Of a stretch of 64,000 nt of DNA, positions 1 through 13,500 are shown one piece after another. The translations under genes and the position numbers were made by a program. The notes beneath the pieces were generated by a model. It saw nothing but the letters and a program-made list of their open reading frames with translations. It was not told where the DNA came from and made no database searches. This DNA comes from [Phialemoniopsis] sp. UDSM-2020 (Eukaryota > Ascomycota > Sordariomycetes > Thyridiales > Thyridiaceae): contig JAEILZ010000005.1 of the NCBI GenBank assembly GCA_018873225.1, positions 2,170,001 through 2,234,000 of the forward strand. Direction: 5' to 3'. The first letter of the stretch is position 1. Every line of letters starts with the position of its first letter.

Positions 1-653
1 TGTTTAAAACTTACATTCTAGCAAATAATATACAATAGCAGCCCTAGTATATCCTTTTACTTACCTAGTAGGTATATTAGAATGTCTTGGTCTATAAGAA
101 CCTTATCTATTCTGTCTTATATAGTACTGCTATTACTTTTCTAATGAATGAAATGTCTCTAAATACTATTGCCTATTAGCTATACCCTATAAGCAAATAG
201 ATACTTCATCTTAACTGGCCTTTAGAGATAGGAATGTTTTAATCTAATAAAGCTATCAGGCCAGTGTATACTAGCAGTGGCAACTAGGATCTTAATGTGG
301 AACTAGAGCTCTATATCTATTGTACTGTCCAGCCTGTATAGTAGGTACTGCTGCAGGGTGGTGGTATAGCGCTGGGCTGCTACAATTAGCTCGGTGGAGG
401 TTTAGGGTTAGTATAATAGCTAGGCAGGTCTGGGAGCACCAGGCATGCAAACACTACAGAGTAGAATCTTATACGCTGTAAGCTAAGGGCCTTAGGACTG
501 CAGGGGCGGTAGATACATCTTATGCATGCCCTATCCTGCTGCACCGACCCAGTTAGACTGTGGTCTGGTGCTTTAGTCCTTTGTAGGTGTGAACAGTAGG
601 GGGTGAGTACTACTTACAGGCGGCTGCTGTGGTGCGCCGGGGCCGTTTTTATC

Positions 654-727
654 TCTGTTATTACTGCTATTACTACTATTACTGCTGTTGCTACTGTTGC
701 TGCTATTACTGCTGTTACTACTGTCGC
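654..727. repeat. Imperfect trinucleotide repeat (Asn-Ser in relic frame)
   Basis: A run of GTT/ATT and ACT units. Read on the minus strand in the frame of the relic at 822-1529, but beyond its stop, it encodes alternating Asn and Ser (SSNSSN-type). It is a low-complexity tract in the degenerate block. I cannot tell whether it was once translated. Confidence 0.6.
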
Positions 728-821
728 CTGAGATAATTTTAACCCCTTTGGGACTAATAATTTCTCTGCCTAGCTGTGCTAAGTGCTTGGCTAGCTTGTT
801 ATTAGATGGGATCTTACCCCC

Positions 822-1529
822 TTAGATAGCACTTCTTATCTTGCCTGCAGTTGGGGGTGGTATGCGGTTGAAGAGCGTTGGCATTCGGGCAGTGGTGCGG
901 CGGCCTCTTGTGTGGGTGCTATTATTGGCGTCCTGCGGGCTTGAGCCTGCCGTCTTATCTGCCTTACTATCTGCCTTACTGTCTGTCTTACTGTCTGCTT
1001 TACTGTCCGGTGAAGCAGAAAGGTTGCTAGTTGGAGTTATAGGCTGCTTCTCTATATCTATAATGCTGTCTAGAATGATGGTGTAGATGCAGTTTGCCTT
1101 TGTAGAGCCCTCTGTATTCTTAAGGCCGGCCTCTCTTGCTGCTGCTTGTATATATTTGAGGTTCCCCCTGAGTAGATTGCTGATCTTGTGGCTTAGGTTG
1201 TGGTGGTTAGCTGGCTTGAGGCCCGCCCGGTAGATATATAGGGTGGCCTTAATATCTTTTTTGTATGGCTTGCCTTTGCCTTTAGTATTATAGATTATAG
1301 TGATACTATACTTCTTATAGAGATCCTTAAGTAAGGGCTTGCTGAGTTTATTTACTATGAACTTAAGGCTCTTATTAGTAGTCCTGTTGCTTATGGTGTT
1401 TTTGGTGCTGGAGGATGACTGGCTTGGGTATGTTTTGCTTGTTAGGGTGGCTGTTCTGCTGCTGGGGAGGAGCTTTGTATCTGGATAGGCTGCTCTGGTA
1501 GCAGCCCACCCTATTTTGTATCTAGAAGC
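822..1529 (-). pseudogene. Relic reading frame, unknown protein
   Basis: A frame of 235 codons open without any stop on the minus strand but with no proper initiator: Met is almost absent, as expected if ATG became ATA. Just upstream is an in-frame TAG that would fit a mutated TGG. The composition is that of a real basic protein, with many Lys, Ser and Asn. A Ser/Asp/Lys repeat (12-bp units, DSKA-like) lies about two thirds of the way along. Intact CAA and CAG codons are present, unlike in the + strand relics. I do not recognise the family. The terminal TAA could be a mutated TGA. Confidence 0.45.
946..1005. repeat. Tandem 12-bp repeat inside the minus-strand relic
   Basis: About five imperfect copies of a 12-bp unit resembling tctgccttactg. 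On the minus strand they encode repeated Asp-Ser-Lys-Ala. The copies differ mainly at C/T positions, as expected if mutation followed the expansion. Confidence 0.65.
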
Positions 1530-2689
1530 CTAATACTCACCCTCTGTAGGCTTATTCTCTACCTAGCTGCACTCTGTGAGTGAGTCAAACCAGATTATAT
1601 ACTTGGGTGCTGAAGCTATACTGGTCGCTGAGGAGAGTATATTGGATTGGCTTCGAGCCGGTAGTGAGCGTCTATGGAAACTTATATTATAAGTAAATAC
1701 TATGGCCTGAGCGTCTAGGCTATAGGGTACACCATGTTGATACCTGCTGAGTATGGCAGATGGGAATAACCTTCCTGGGCGATCCGGGGCAAACCAGGAG
1801 ATAGTGGGCTACTATACTTGGCCTGTGTTGTGAGACTGGATACTGTCTATGCCTAGATGAAGGGACTGATGCTATGGTTTATAAACGGGCAAAATAGTGA
1901 TAGGGACAGTACACTCTGGCTAGCGCCATTATTATTAATACTTATGTATAGTTAGAGGTAGTAGTAATATCTATAGCTATATTAAGTGCTTTGCCTTGCC
2001 TGTGGTTGATACTACTATTACTGGTACCTATATGTGAGATGCAGTAGGATGGTAGTAGTAAGGATATCTATGGTGTAAACTGTATGTGGGATGTATCTGG
2101 TTGGGCATAGAAGTTATAGGACCGCTAGGATCTTATGCTGCTTGCTGCTGGCTCTTAGTATCTATAGAGGCTCTAGCTATAAAGTTGAACTTAGACTATA
2201 TAACTATCTATTACTACTGCAGTTGTATTCCTTTTTTTCTTCTTGCCTGAGACATCTACGATGGTGTTTGTATAGGGTATCCTTGCCCTACCTGGTCCGG
2301 AGGGTAGTGATTCTATGGATATGGCTCTATAGCACCGACTAGTACCTATCCTATCCCTAAGGGCCAATTTAAATAGTACTTATATGGTACGTTTCCTATA
2401 GCCACTCCCTTTTATTAGATAGATTGACTCGTCTGGTCTGAGGAGATATAAGCCGACCTCCTTGTGCTGCTGCTTGAACTATAGGTAGTACTATCCTTCC
2501 GCTTAGTGCCGTCCTCTATATGAGTAGGCCTGCCCTCTATTGTAAAAAGGCCTGTTTCTTTAATTTGCCTGCCTCTAATCTGGTACCTATCCACTAAGAA
2601 CTATCTATTAATCCCTTCCTAATAAGGCTTGTTAATCTAGAGGTTATTAGTAAGATAGAATAGAATGCAAGGCTTACTAAGATGTATAT

Positions 2690-3668
2690 TTAGTTCCCTC
2701 TAACTGGATAAGTAATCATTAAAGGGGATATAAAGGAGTTTAAATTAAGATATAGAGAATATAGTCTTATTAACTACCCTATAGATGCTACAAAGAAGCT
2801 TAAGAAAACTAATTACTATCTATTAACTTTACTTAATCTCTATAACCTAAGACTTAATATACTAACTATCTAATTTATCTGGAATAACGTCTTAGAATTC
2901 TATCGTCTTAATAATAAACCTAATATATATGATATCTATAAATAATACTTACTGGTCGATAGAGGCTAGAAAGACTATATAAGCGCTTAACTCATCGTAA
3001 TCTACCTATAATACCTACTTAGAAAGTACAATAAGGCTCCGGTATAAGCCTATATAGCAGTATAGACACCTTAGGTCCAGGCTATAGAGAGCTACTCTCC
3101 CTATTAGGAAGCCTATTAAAGGGCACAAGAAGGAAGTAGTTACATACAGACTGGTATGTATATCCATCCTAATCCGCACACTATATAGCCCCCTAGTGGT
3201 AATAATAGCGATAAGTCCATTATAGGAGAGGCCGTATAGGAGGTGTTGCTAATGGTGATTAAGATGCTGGCTAGGGCACTCAGTGAGAAGCTCTCATTCA
3301 AGCATCAGAGCTGATACCAGCAGAACGACATAGGAGCGACCTATAAGAGGTAAGAGGCCGCCTGGAATAAGCTGGAAGCTACTGAAGGGTAGGTGGCCTT
3401 AGTTTAGAAGTAAATTGCTACTTTATACTAAGATCTGGATAAGGCGCTGGGTGTCTTGAGGGAGGTAAGGAAGGAATATAGATTGATGTAGGATGAGTAT
3501 TGTTTTTACTTCTATCAGCCTAAGGCGGAGCGGGGAGGGGTTATAGAGGGTTAAGGTGAGGCTATGGAGATCTAGGAGTAGTTCTATTACTATCTGACTG
3601 CTATACCTAGTAGGTGGCCTGGTAGAGAGGATGAAGAGTTTAGATAGTTGATGAGAAATAGCCTGTGA
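2690..3668 (+). pseudogene. Relic reading frame with coiled-coil-like composition
   Basis: In the third forward frame the translation is broken only by TAG, TAA and one TGA, which fit mutated Gln and Arg codons. The last 120 or so codons are rich in Glu, Gln, Lys, Arg, Ala and Leu (for example EAAWNKLEATEG and LREVRKEYRLM), like a coiled coil. The frame ends in TGA at 3666-3668. Read-through of stops is weak evidence on its own; the composition supports former coding. No family recognised. Confidence 0.35.
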
Positions 3669-3840
3669 CTTGGGTCTAGAAAGAAATATATAGATAGTTA
3701 ACTTTGATATAGTAACCTTCTTTCTACTGCCTTAAGATATAGTGGACCTTTGCTCTATCCACTCTAAATGATACTATATCTATCCGTCTTAGTAGCAAGA
3801 GAGTTCTAAGTGGCTATTACTGGCCCTCCTGCTGTATCTC

Positions 3841-4305
3841 CTATACAGCCCTTGCTACTACCCGAGTAAATTCCATCTTAGACATACTGTAGTAAGCTGC
3901 TAGGTAGGAGACCATCTTCTTAGAGCCATCCTCTACTGCCTTTTCTGGTTTCGTATGGTCCTTATGCAGCTTTTGGGCTATTATGATGAAAAGATATAGC
4001 TTATCCGCCTTCTTCGGGCCCTCTCTTAGATCTATCTTGTTGTTTTTTACCTATCTCAGTATATCGCTATAAGCCCTCTTTGACGCCTAGGTGCAGTGTA
4101 TAAGCTTGGGCTTGATGGTGCGATCTAGCCTTTTACTCTTGATAATGATCTGTGATAGGAGCTGCACCCTAGTTGCCTCTGATGTCTCGATCTGGCTTCT
4201 CTTGGCGTATGACTGTAGTGTCGGTAGGTCCCGGCTGAAGAGATCTTTCAGTAGGAGGTAGGAGTTGGTGATTGCCTTGGCGGGCTTGCCTCTGGGGCGT
4301 AGCAT
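3841..4305 (-). pseudogene. Relic reading frame, minus strand
   Basis: The first 72 codons (4305 to 4087) are open and basic. The frame then continues to 3841, interrupted by TAG codons that would be Trp if the + strand C-to-T change is reversed (TGG to TAG on the minus strand). The translated composition, with Lys-rich amphipathic stretches such as KKADKLYLFIIIAQKLHK, looks like a genuine protein. No family recognised. Confidence 0.4.
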
Positions 4306-4885
4306 TTTGACTGCCTGTGCGTACAGCTTGGATTCCTCTTGTCAGTATCTTATAAGGTGTTATGAAGTGGACTGTTGTAAGGGTAGCAGGTAAGAGGCAC
4401 CCTTAGAGAGTGAGTAGTAGTGATTCTTATAGCTATCTTTACTGTCTTGCTGTGACTAATATTAATAAAGGCCCTTAGTATTGCCTAGATAAGGATTGAA
4501 GTTATATGAATGGCCCTGGGTGCTTTTCTCTTTGCTTTCCTAGTTACTAGGGAGGGGCTAATGACTTGCTGGCCGACCTTTCAAACGACCGGCTACGATC
4601 ATTAGGGGTGACCGGTATGCAAGGGGGTTTGCTACGAGTGGATTCTATTATAAGTATAGGTGTCGCCTGTTTATGTTTTTCTGATTGTCTATTATACTTT
4701 ATCTGTCTGGTCAGAGTAGAGATGATAGAATGTAGTGAGAAGAGTGATAGGCCTAGGCTGTTGTGATAGCCTCTCTGGATAAATACTAGTGTATATGACT
4801 AGGTCTTAGACTTAGTATGCTAATAGAGGATTATCCTACCTGCTACTAGATTACTCGGCTGGATATAAGTTACTAGTAGTGCTAT

Positions 4886-5191
4886 TTACTTAGTAATGTA
4901 TTGGGGGGGAGAGGGCTTAAGAACTTTAAGAGGCTTGCCTTTGGTCTGAGCGGCCTTATCGATAGGGGGAGAGGTAGGCAGCAGATCTATATAGAGAAAG
5001 GTACTATCTTCTAGGGGACCTTTCCTCCTTAAAGCGGGCTCTAAGTACAGCCAGACATCGGCGTCTCTGTTGCGGGCTGAAGCGTTTCTGTGCCCGGGAT
5101 GTCTACTACTGAGAGTCCCTAAAGTGCCTCTCTTAAGGAGCTGTCTTCTATATAATATACCGGGTAAGCTATACAGGCCCCTGGCGGACAT
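4886..5191 (-). pseudogene. Open frame of 101 codons in the degenerate block
   Basis: An uninterrupted 101-codon minus-strand frame starting with ATG and rich in Arg, Leu, Pro and Gly. It may be the least damaged part of a larger relic. I see no known domain, signal peptide or membrane segment. It could equally be chance, because stops formed by + strand C-to-T change are fewer on the minus strand. Confidence 0.25.
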
Positions 5192-6241
5192 AATGGTAGT
5201 AGAATGTTGTTACTGCCTTTTTACAATCTGGTGCTAGTTCTAAAGCTCTGCTTGTCAGTAGAGAACCTGATTGGCAGAGGAGTAAAGATCCTACTTAGAC
5301 CTAAGTATCTGAATGGGTGTAAAATAGAGAGGCTAGCTATAACTCTTCTAGGATAAAGACTTACTTTTGCCTTTGTACCTCTCCTATAATCAATCTCTAG
5401 GGCTAGTAGCTATTCCCTAGGTGGCTCCTATTGGCAGCTTATATCCTCTGTATGTAGAGAGGTGGTAGCTATAGCTATTATTACTGTCCTGCTGGTGGAG
5501 TGGAGATGGAGGCCCTAGATGATATCTTAATTCTGTATTATATAGTAGCCTATAGTTTATAGCTTAGGGGCTTACTTACTAATTCTCTTGCTAAGTGGAA
5601 TAATAGGAGTTATGTTGTGTTGTGCTGTCTCTGCTTTTAAGTAATCAGTCCTACTAACTAGCTATAACTGGCTGCCTTAGTGGATTGTCTAAGTGACTGC
5701 TTCCTGCCTGTGATAGTAGTTATATCTAGTTACTATGGTTGTAGCTAGGTAGAGTTATTGCTTTTGTTTGTATATGTAGGTGTGGTGAATATAAATTAAG
5801 ATGGAGGGTAGGTTTAGTAAAGCTGGTAAGACTGATGAGGCACTAGATCTCTAGTGCTTTAAAGGTATAGGAGATGCTTAATAGACCTGAATTGATATTA
5901 TCTTAAGAATTCTCAAGCGATTCAGCCTGTTTTAAATGTACCTGTAATCCCTTTACAGTTATTACATCCTAGGCCTCGCTTTCCTAAGCCTGGCCCTATC
6001 TTACACCCTAATATCGAGGAATTAATACTCCTGTAGTGGATACTTCTCGTCTAAGTGGGACTACCTGATATGGGCAATTATAAGCAGATCTATACCGGCC
6101 TGGAGGCTAAGTGGGTGTCTGATTTTTTACTTCGGGATAATAGGAATTAGTTGCTTATAAAGGTAGACTAGATATCTTTCTATCCCTTAAGATACAGGTA
6201 GATAATAATATAAATAGTGTGAGCGTTGTAAAGTGCTAACT

Positions 6242-8220
6242 CTTATGTGGTATAGCTGTAAGATAGACTGTAAGTTTAAGAAAGAGAATAATATGTATCT
6301 CTACTACGAGATCTTTGTTCTTATGTTTATAGAGGATAGGTAATTTGATCTCTTTGATGAGGATAGGTACTGATATATAATTAGTATGCTGCTAGCTGGT
6401 AATAGTACACTCTGTGAATATCACTTTATAGACTTCCGTTAGTATAAACTCGGCTTAAAGAACTTTAAGCCTGAGCTTGACTAGAAATACCAGAAATTTG
6501 GGTTCTTTAAGCATAATAATACCGGTCTCTTTACTACTAATGGGTTTAGCTAGAAAGACTTTATCTAGTGCGACCTTAAGATGTTTATAGGAGTCTTTGT
6601 TAAGGTGGGTAATGATGATAAATGTTAGCTTCTATTTCACTGTAAATCTGGTAAGGCCCTTATAGAGCTAAACTATTGAGAACTTATGAAGTGATATGAA
6701 AAGTTCCTTTAAGATAAGGAGTCTAAGATAGTTGAGGCTCTTCTTGCGGATAAGAAGCCTGAGCCGAAGTGGGCCTCTCTTCCGGCCCTAGAGGAGGAGC
6801 AGTATATTGACTTTAAGTGGTGTTTTAAGTTCGAGCCGGATTAGGGGCTCTTATGCGACTTAGACTATAAGCTGGATATAGAGTCTGAGGAGTCAGATGA
6901 TAAGTTCCTTATAGATAATGAGTCTGAGTTGGCTGAGTTTACCTTGGAGGTTGATGAGTTGGGTTGGACCTTTAAGGCTGTAGCAGATAAGGAGTACGAG
7001 CCGGATATAGAGTCCGACTTGGATGATGAGTATGAGTCTTTGTACTGCGCTAAGACTAATAAGACCTAAAGAAGTTAGGATAGTGATATAGCCGATGAGA
7101 GCCAGAATGCAGACCCGGCAAAGTAGCAGACAGAGAAGTAAGGTAGGAAGGGTAAGTCTATAGAGGTGGACCCTAGTATAGCTGTAGATAACGATCCCTT
7201 CTAAATGCCTTTACTGCTATGTGAAGTCTTTAAGTGGTACTGCTAGAGGCGAATTAAGTACTTCTCTGGATGCTCTTTCCTGGTAGAGCCGGTTCTTATA
7301 TCCCCTAAGGTTGATATGGCTGCTGTCTTTAAGCTACCTATAGCGGTATTTAAGAAGTACTATAAGAATTAGACTATTAAGGATAATATTAAATGCTCTG
7401 TACCATAGTAGTATAAGAACTGGTAGTATAATAACGGTATAGTAGAGTGCTTACTAGCTAATACTATAATATTAATTCTTATTGGTAGGGCTCTACTGAG
7501 CCTAGAAGAAGTTCTCTTTGAAATTATAAAGTAATACCTTGTAGGTAATCTATAAGAATGTATCTGTACTGCTGTCTATACGCTCCTAGAGTAAAAAGCG
7601 TTAGTAGCGTATAAGTGATGGAGTGTTAGGTCTCTTAGCAATATATAAGTTCTATGTGACTTCGCCTAGATAGCTATATAGTCCGTCAATAACTTATACT
7701 ATATTGGGCTAATTTACTATAGCTACTAGTAGAGTAAGAAAGAGGTATATATCTTTAATATATTGATGGTTCTAGCTATTAGCACTAGCAACTGATAAGA
7801 GGTGGAGGACGCCTTTAAGATATATAAGGTGTTCTTCCTGGCGAGATTATTGGAATTCTTTTGCGTTCTTATACTCTATCACCTGGATATTATCGGCTAT
7901 ATTTATATGTATATGGCTGCTTATAATAGTAATTATTTCAAGTAGTACGAGGAGGATAAAGAACTGTTTGATAACTGCCTAGACTAGTTAGTTCAGCTGT
8001 AGTGCTACTCGAGCTATATATTCCTAGTAGGCTATCTGATTTATAAGTACTGGTTTATATGTATTGGTGATTGTAATGGAGATGTAGTTGTCCTGTAGGA
8101 AAAGCTGTTGATTCTTAAATTCTTCTGGACTAAGTAGAGCTTCTAGATTAAGCTTAAAGGAATGTATATGCTGTGTATGCGATAGGACCAGGTGAAATTC
8201 GACTGGGATGCAGATAATTG
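6242..8220 (+). pseudogene. Relic reading frame with an acidic central part
   Basis: In the second forward frame the stretch 6718-7066 is almost open (one TAG) and strongly acidic, with Asp/Glu clusters such as DIESEESDDKFL and DLDDEYESL. This composition is not expected from random AT-rich DNA. Before and after it the frame is broken by TAG/TAA/TGA at positions that could be CAG/CAA/CGA. Some CAG codons survive near 7100-7130, so conversion is incomplete. The downstream part to about 8220 is hydrophobic and less convincing. No family recognised. Confidence 0.4.
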
Positions 8221-9209
8221 ATAACTACCTGTTAGTAGCCCCTCTGTATAGTAAAGGTAGTAATCTTATTCGGATGAGATAGGTGGTAGAGCTTTAAGTT
8301 TGTTTTTAGTATGTCTCGATGGAGTTTTAGGGCTGTATTCTCTGATTTTTTTGTTAATATTATTTTCTGGTCTTTCTATGTCCTCTATTGCTTTTATGTT
8401 GCTAGTTGATTCTTCTATAGGCATTAAAATGCAGGATCTCTAGTAAGATACTAAGCACTTTTATTTGACTAGGTAAGAGGGTATAGAATAGTACTATCTT
8501 GATAGCTTTTAGGATTATATTTTCTAAAATGTATCTTAGTTTCTTATTAAATTAGATTGTTTTTAATTTCCTTAGTAGATTACTTGTATAAGTAGCTTGC
8601 TTTATGATTGTAATTAGGCCCTATATTGTATAAGTAGCTCGCCTTATAATAAATGATTAGGTTCTATATGGAATTATTATATATAATGGTTTTTCTTATA
8701 TAGTATATACTTACTACTACACACTTAAGAATAGGTATGGTTATGTGTCTTCCTACTGGCTTCTAGTCATTGTATACGAGTTGTATGTCTCTTTCTGCTA
8801 TGCTGAAGCTATAAAAATACTATTATCTAGTTCTACTCTAGATGCTAACCACTATAATCTTTAGCTATTTATATATGTAGGGCTGAAAAGAGAATGATAG
8901 GATCATTAGAGGTAAAGTTATAGTAGTAGTTAGCCCTGATTGTTAATAGGAGATTTATATAGGATATAGTTATCTTTGATATATATTTAAGGAGAGTAGC
9001 TTAGCTGGTAATATTAGACTCTTTAAGACTGATCCTATTCTTATTCCCTTCTTAGACCTAGTTAAGTACTTATTTTAAGGTAGTAGCTTATTATATCTGT
9101 TACTAATAGTAGTAGTAGGTATATTTAAGCCGGTTTTAACTATAAGAGGATCTAGTCTCTGTATCCAGATTAGTATTTTATACCTTAATACATCTTTAAG
9201 GGTATTAAG

Positions 9210-9990
9210 TGCTGTTCTGACTGTATACTGCATCTTATTGAGCATCATAAGAATACTTATGGTCTGTTAAAGCTTAGGGGCTTTATCTATCTGGATTGTA
9301 GCTGATTGTAGCCTAAAGGTACTAAGGAGCTGATTATTACTATATACTTAAAGAAGTGTAAAATTGAAGCCCTTTATATTAGTAATAGGAATAATACGGT
9401 GTATTGCCCTTGGTATAGTCTCCCTAGTATAATGTTTGCTTAGATGGATAGGCATCTGAAAGAATGTAAAGGGGACTGGAAGGAGGCTGTCTATATTACT
9501 AAAGGTGGAATGATAAACTATAAAATCTGATAAGAGTGTAAGGGCTATAAATTCTTTTTTATAAGTAATTGGTATTAATACTATTTTTATGGACTATCCT
9601 TTGAGATCGTCTGGTTTAATAAGATGATTACTTTGCCTGATCTGATGAAGTAGCTGTATGTTATCTGGTGTCGGGCTGAGAGTCTGGGGTATAATGGGTT
9701 GTGGATAGACCCTGGTAAGGATCTAGAAGTTATTATGCTAAAGGTTGTAAAGACGGCCTAGCTATATTCCTTTGCTACTTTAGAGTACCTTCTTTTTACT
9801 GGTAGTAATAAGTTGATACTTCTTATAGATGTATTGCTTGAGTTAAATATAGTACTTTGGTGCTATATCAACTATCTATAGCGAGCCCAGTCTATCTGGA
9901 AGTTCTAGGTAGAGCCTAGCAATTATAAGTAGCTTAAAAAGTATAAAGCTAAGTCCTATAAAAATAGTAAGTTATGGTTGCTAAACCTTC
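9210..9990 (+). pseudogene. Relic frame with two zinc-finger-like Cys/His clusters
   Basis: In the third forward frame, open stretches of about 28, 43 and 30 codons are separated by single TGA/TAG/TAA codons. The first carries a CxxC...HxxxxHH pattern at about 9210-9251. The second has YCPW followed, about 15 codons on, by MDRHLKEC at about 9400-9470. Both resemble C2H2/C2HC fingers. Lys-rich, coding-like composition follows. The spacing matches no finger family I can name with confidence, and the frame is clearly dead. Confidence 0.3.
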
Positions 9991-10020
9991 TGTTACCTAT
10001 TAAGTCTGTGGTACTAATAG

Positions 10021-10560
10021 GATAACTTAGTAGTCGATAAAGATACTAAGGCAGTGGCTAAGGTAGCAATTAAGGTAGTAGTCAAGTCGGACTTTTTACA
10101 GTCCTAGGTAGATTCTATTGTGGTTAACCTGTACTCTGGCGAGTAGGAGCTGATGAATATAATTATAGAGTATCTAGATGCTTCTATTGATAAGATGGAT
10201 ATAGCTGTTAAGAAGGAGGGTAAGGATAATTTAGAGCTTAAGTTAAAGGATATTAAGTGGAGGCCGGATAGGTTGATAAAGCTGGATAATGTTTCTGTTG
10301 TAGACGATAGTGAGCTGGATATAGATGATTATATAGATGATAAGGATAAGGCTATTAATATCATTCTGAGTGTGGCTATGGGTTGTAAGGATGTAGATCT
10401 AGTTTACGTCTAGATTAAGATGTATACTGATTATAGACTTCTTATAATCTAATAGTATAGCTAATTTGAGGTAAAGGTACTACTAGATATTATTAAGTAG
10501 TTGGTTAAGCTGATGGAGGGTAAGATAAGAATAGCTCTGTTGCTTTGTTTTGTAATAGCT
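10021..10560 (+). pseudogene. Relic reading frame, charged
   Basis: First forward frame. Codons from 10153 to 10410 are open for 86 codons and rich in Asp, Lys, Ile and Val, with an acidic patch (DDSELDIDDYIDDKDK). Upstream and downstream continuation needs only TAG/TAA read as Gln. It may be a continuation, after a frame change, of the relic that ends near 9990. No family recognised. Confidence 0.35.
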
Positions 10561-13500
10561 TCTGATATATTATAGAGCTTGTCTAAGAAGATTTATATTC
10601 TCCGTTGAATTGTTATTAGGGCTAATGCTATCTATAATGTTAGGATGCTTAAAGCTGTTAAGGTGACTTAGGATGAATTTGTAGATAGTCTATGCCTAGG
10701 GATCTCTTTCTGCTATGGAGTTATGCCTTGCCTGTAGGGCTTAATAATTATTGTTGAGAACTATATTCTGCTATGGTATTTAACTAATTATGTTTTTTGT
10801 AATATATATGAGCTATATAGTGGCTGCTATTATGCTATAAGATAGTTAGATGCCTAGAAGTGCTATGGAAAGTATAATAAGAATGGTTAGTATCTTTGTA
10901 TCTGCTTCTACTGCTATGAGTGAATGATTAACTTGTAGTACTACTAAGCTTATGAGGAGTAGGCTAAGGTAGTCTGCTTCTTATGTGAGAGGAATAGATC
11001 CCTTTAGTTTAGCTGTTTTAAGAATGTAATGTCTATTCTGGAGAATACTAATCTCTTCTCTGGTCTAGCTCGCCTGCTAATATAGCCTTCCTCCTTAGGA
11101 GTATGGTACTACCTATGGTAGGTACTATTCAATCTATCTTATTATAGACTGCTTATTTATTTTATAGATTCTAAGATGGTTTATATGAAGGAGAGGGAGT
11201 TTATATCGCTGGAGTTATATATAATAGATTACTATAGGAAATAATTAGTTAATATAATTATTTCTTATAGAAAGACTCTTATAGAAATCTATTAAAAGAT
11301 TGTATGAATAAAATATAATTATATCTATAGGATATATAAAACTAATAATCTCTATATTAAACTAGATAGAATAATCTTGCTGAAGCTTATCTAAGAGCTA
11401 AAATATATTAATCTAACTTAAGACTCTTATATAATTAAATAGTTAGGCAACTACTAGAACTAGAAATATCTTAAGATATTTCTTCCTACTAATATAATCC
11501 CTAGTATATTTAATAGTATAAAACTATAGAGGGAGATAGAATATAATAGCCTTCTAAATCTTTTAACCTTATTCTAGCTTTTATATCTGCAGTTTAAGCT
11601 GAATGATAACTACTATCAGACCGGATAGGATATAATAAAGTTATATATAGTAACATAGAAGCTAGCTTAGTTTTGGACTAATAAGAAGAATAAGGCTAGA
11701 TACTAGACAGTACAGTAAGGATTTACTAATCCCTAGAGAATTAATAAGATTATAACTATTTCTTTTATCTATATAAGTAGCCTTTAGATTTAGGATATAT
11801 TAGTATCTCTAGATAGTTATAATTAATAAGCTAGTGTATTTTCTTTATAATTAAATCTTTATCTTATAGCTCTAAGATTAGTATAATTAAGGTCTTTAGA
11901 TTTTCTATTATCCAGTGGATCTATATTATACTTATAATTACTTGTAATATAGAGCTCGTTTTATATTAAAGAATAAAAGGTAAAGGTTATAGTTTCTCTC
12001 TTTGTATTGTAGTAGTTCTTCAATCTGGCTATATAGTTAAGCTGAATAGGTAGGATGTTAGTAAGTATTAATAAGCTTAATTAGGCTCTAAATCTAATGC
12101 CTCTTACTTAGAATAAAGGCTTAGTCTTTACTATAAATCGCTATATAGGTATTAAATATTTAAGAAGTATTCTATAGGTATAAGAAGCTATAGCTTTTTA
12201 TAATCTAATAATTATAATGTTATTAGTAGTTTACTTTCTTAGAGCTATTTTTTAAGGAAGAATGAGTTACTTTATACTAGAGCTTTAATATCAGTTAATA
12301 TTCTTAGTCTGTTCAACTTGATTTATAAAGGGAGATTATAGTTATTATATTAGTAGTTTATTAGCTTTACTGCTTCTACTTAAGAAACTATAGAGCGAAA
12401 GTAGTTATTAGTAAGTTGATTAAGATATAACTAATATCCTAGTTGCTACTGGTAATAATAAAGTCTATTTTTTTCCTAGGTATAATATATCTATAATGGA
12501 TTGTAATGGAAATTATATTATTGAGTTATTAATACTAGTATCTATTGTCTATAAAATAGATTCTTCTATCTTAATTACTATAGCTATTCTTCTTCGCTTT
12601 AGTAATATCTTTATTACTCTAACTCTGCTCTGCTGCCTTGCTTGGGGACTATCAGTGAGATATTCAGTCTGGCTAGCTGGATGCCTACTTGGTGACTATT
12701 TCTATAGGTATCTATAATCTTTTTGGTAATACTTATATTACTATTTCTTCTCTTGATAAGTATAATACTATTAAAGAAAGTACCCTTCTAGAGTAGATAT
12801 AGTGGGAGTGATATATCAGTGAAGGGCCTGGTGTGGTATAGTTGGGTATTAAGCTATATACCATTCTTATCATACTGTGCCTGAGGAGGTGAGGTTCTGC
12901 TTATCTATAAAGCATTAGATGGTTATACCTATCCTATTCTGGACGGTATAGTTGCTAAGTCTTATTATCCGATTGGAGGCTATTTCCTATTATTATCCTA
13001 TATACTGATGGGATCTGAATACAATCTAATAACTACTAGTAAGTATCTACTGGTGGTCCTAATCTATAGGGCCTGTGATAAGCTGTTCTAGTAAGAATTC
13101 TTATCTGCTATACTTGTTGTGTCGCTAGATACCCTACTGTGCTGCCTATGTAAGCTCAACTGATATTATGGTGTAGAGCAACTATAATAAATATACAGAA
13201 CGGTCCGATCTATACACCCAAAGAAATACTATATAGACTAAAGATGTCTTTTTTGGTAAAAAGTACTATATATACTTAAAGCGGAGTCGGGAGGAACCAT
13301 CCGGCCTGTAGTTTCTGATGTGTAGACTAAGCCTTACCTTAAGAAAAAATACGGGGCTAAAAAGAGTTAAAGTCGATAAAGAGATGGGCTGCTAAGTGGT
13401 GTTATCTAGATTATACTATAGTAGCCTCTTGTGATCTTATGGTCAAACTAGAGGATTCGAGCAGATAAAGTAGATAGATATCTTTCCTTCAGTGGTAGAG

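Noticed and set aside
10021..13440. A giant single reading frame if all stops are read through
   Set aside because: Once TAA, TAG and TGA are all allowed, any frame is open, so the test is empty. I kept only segments that are open by themselves or have coding-like composition.
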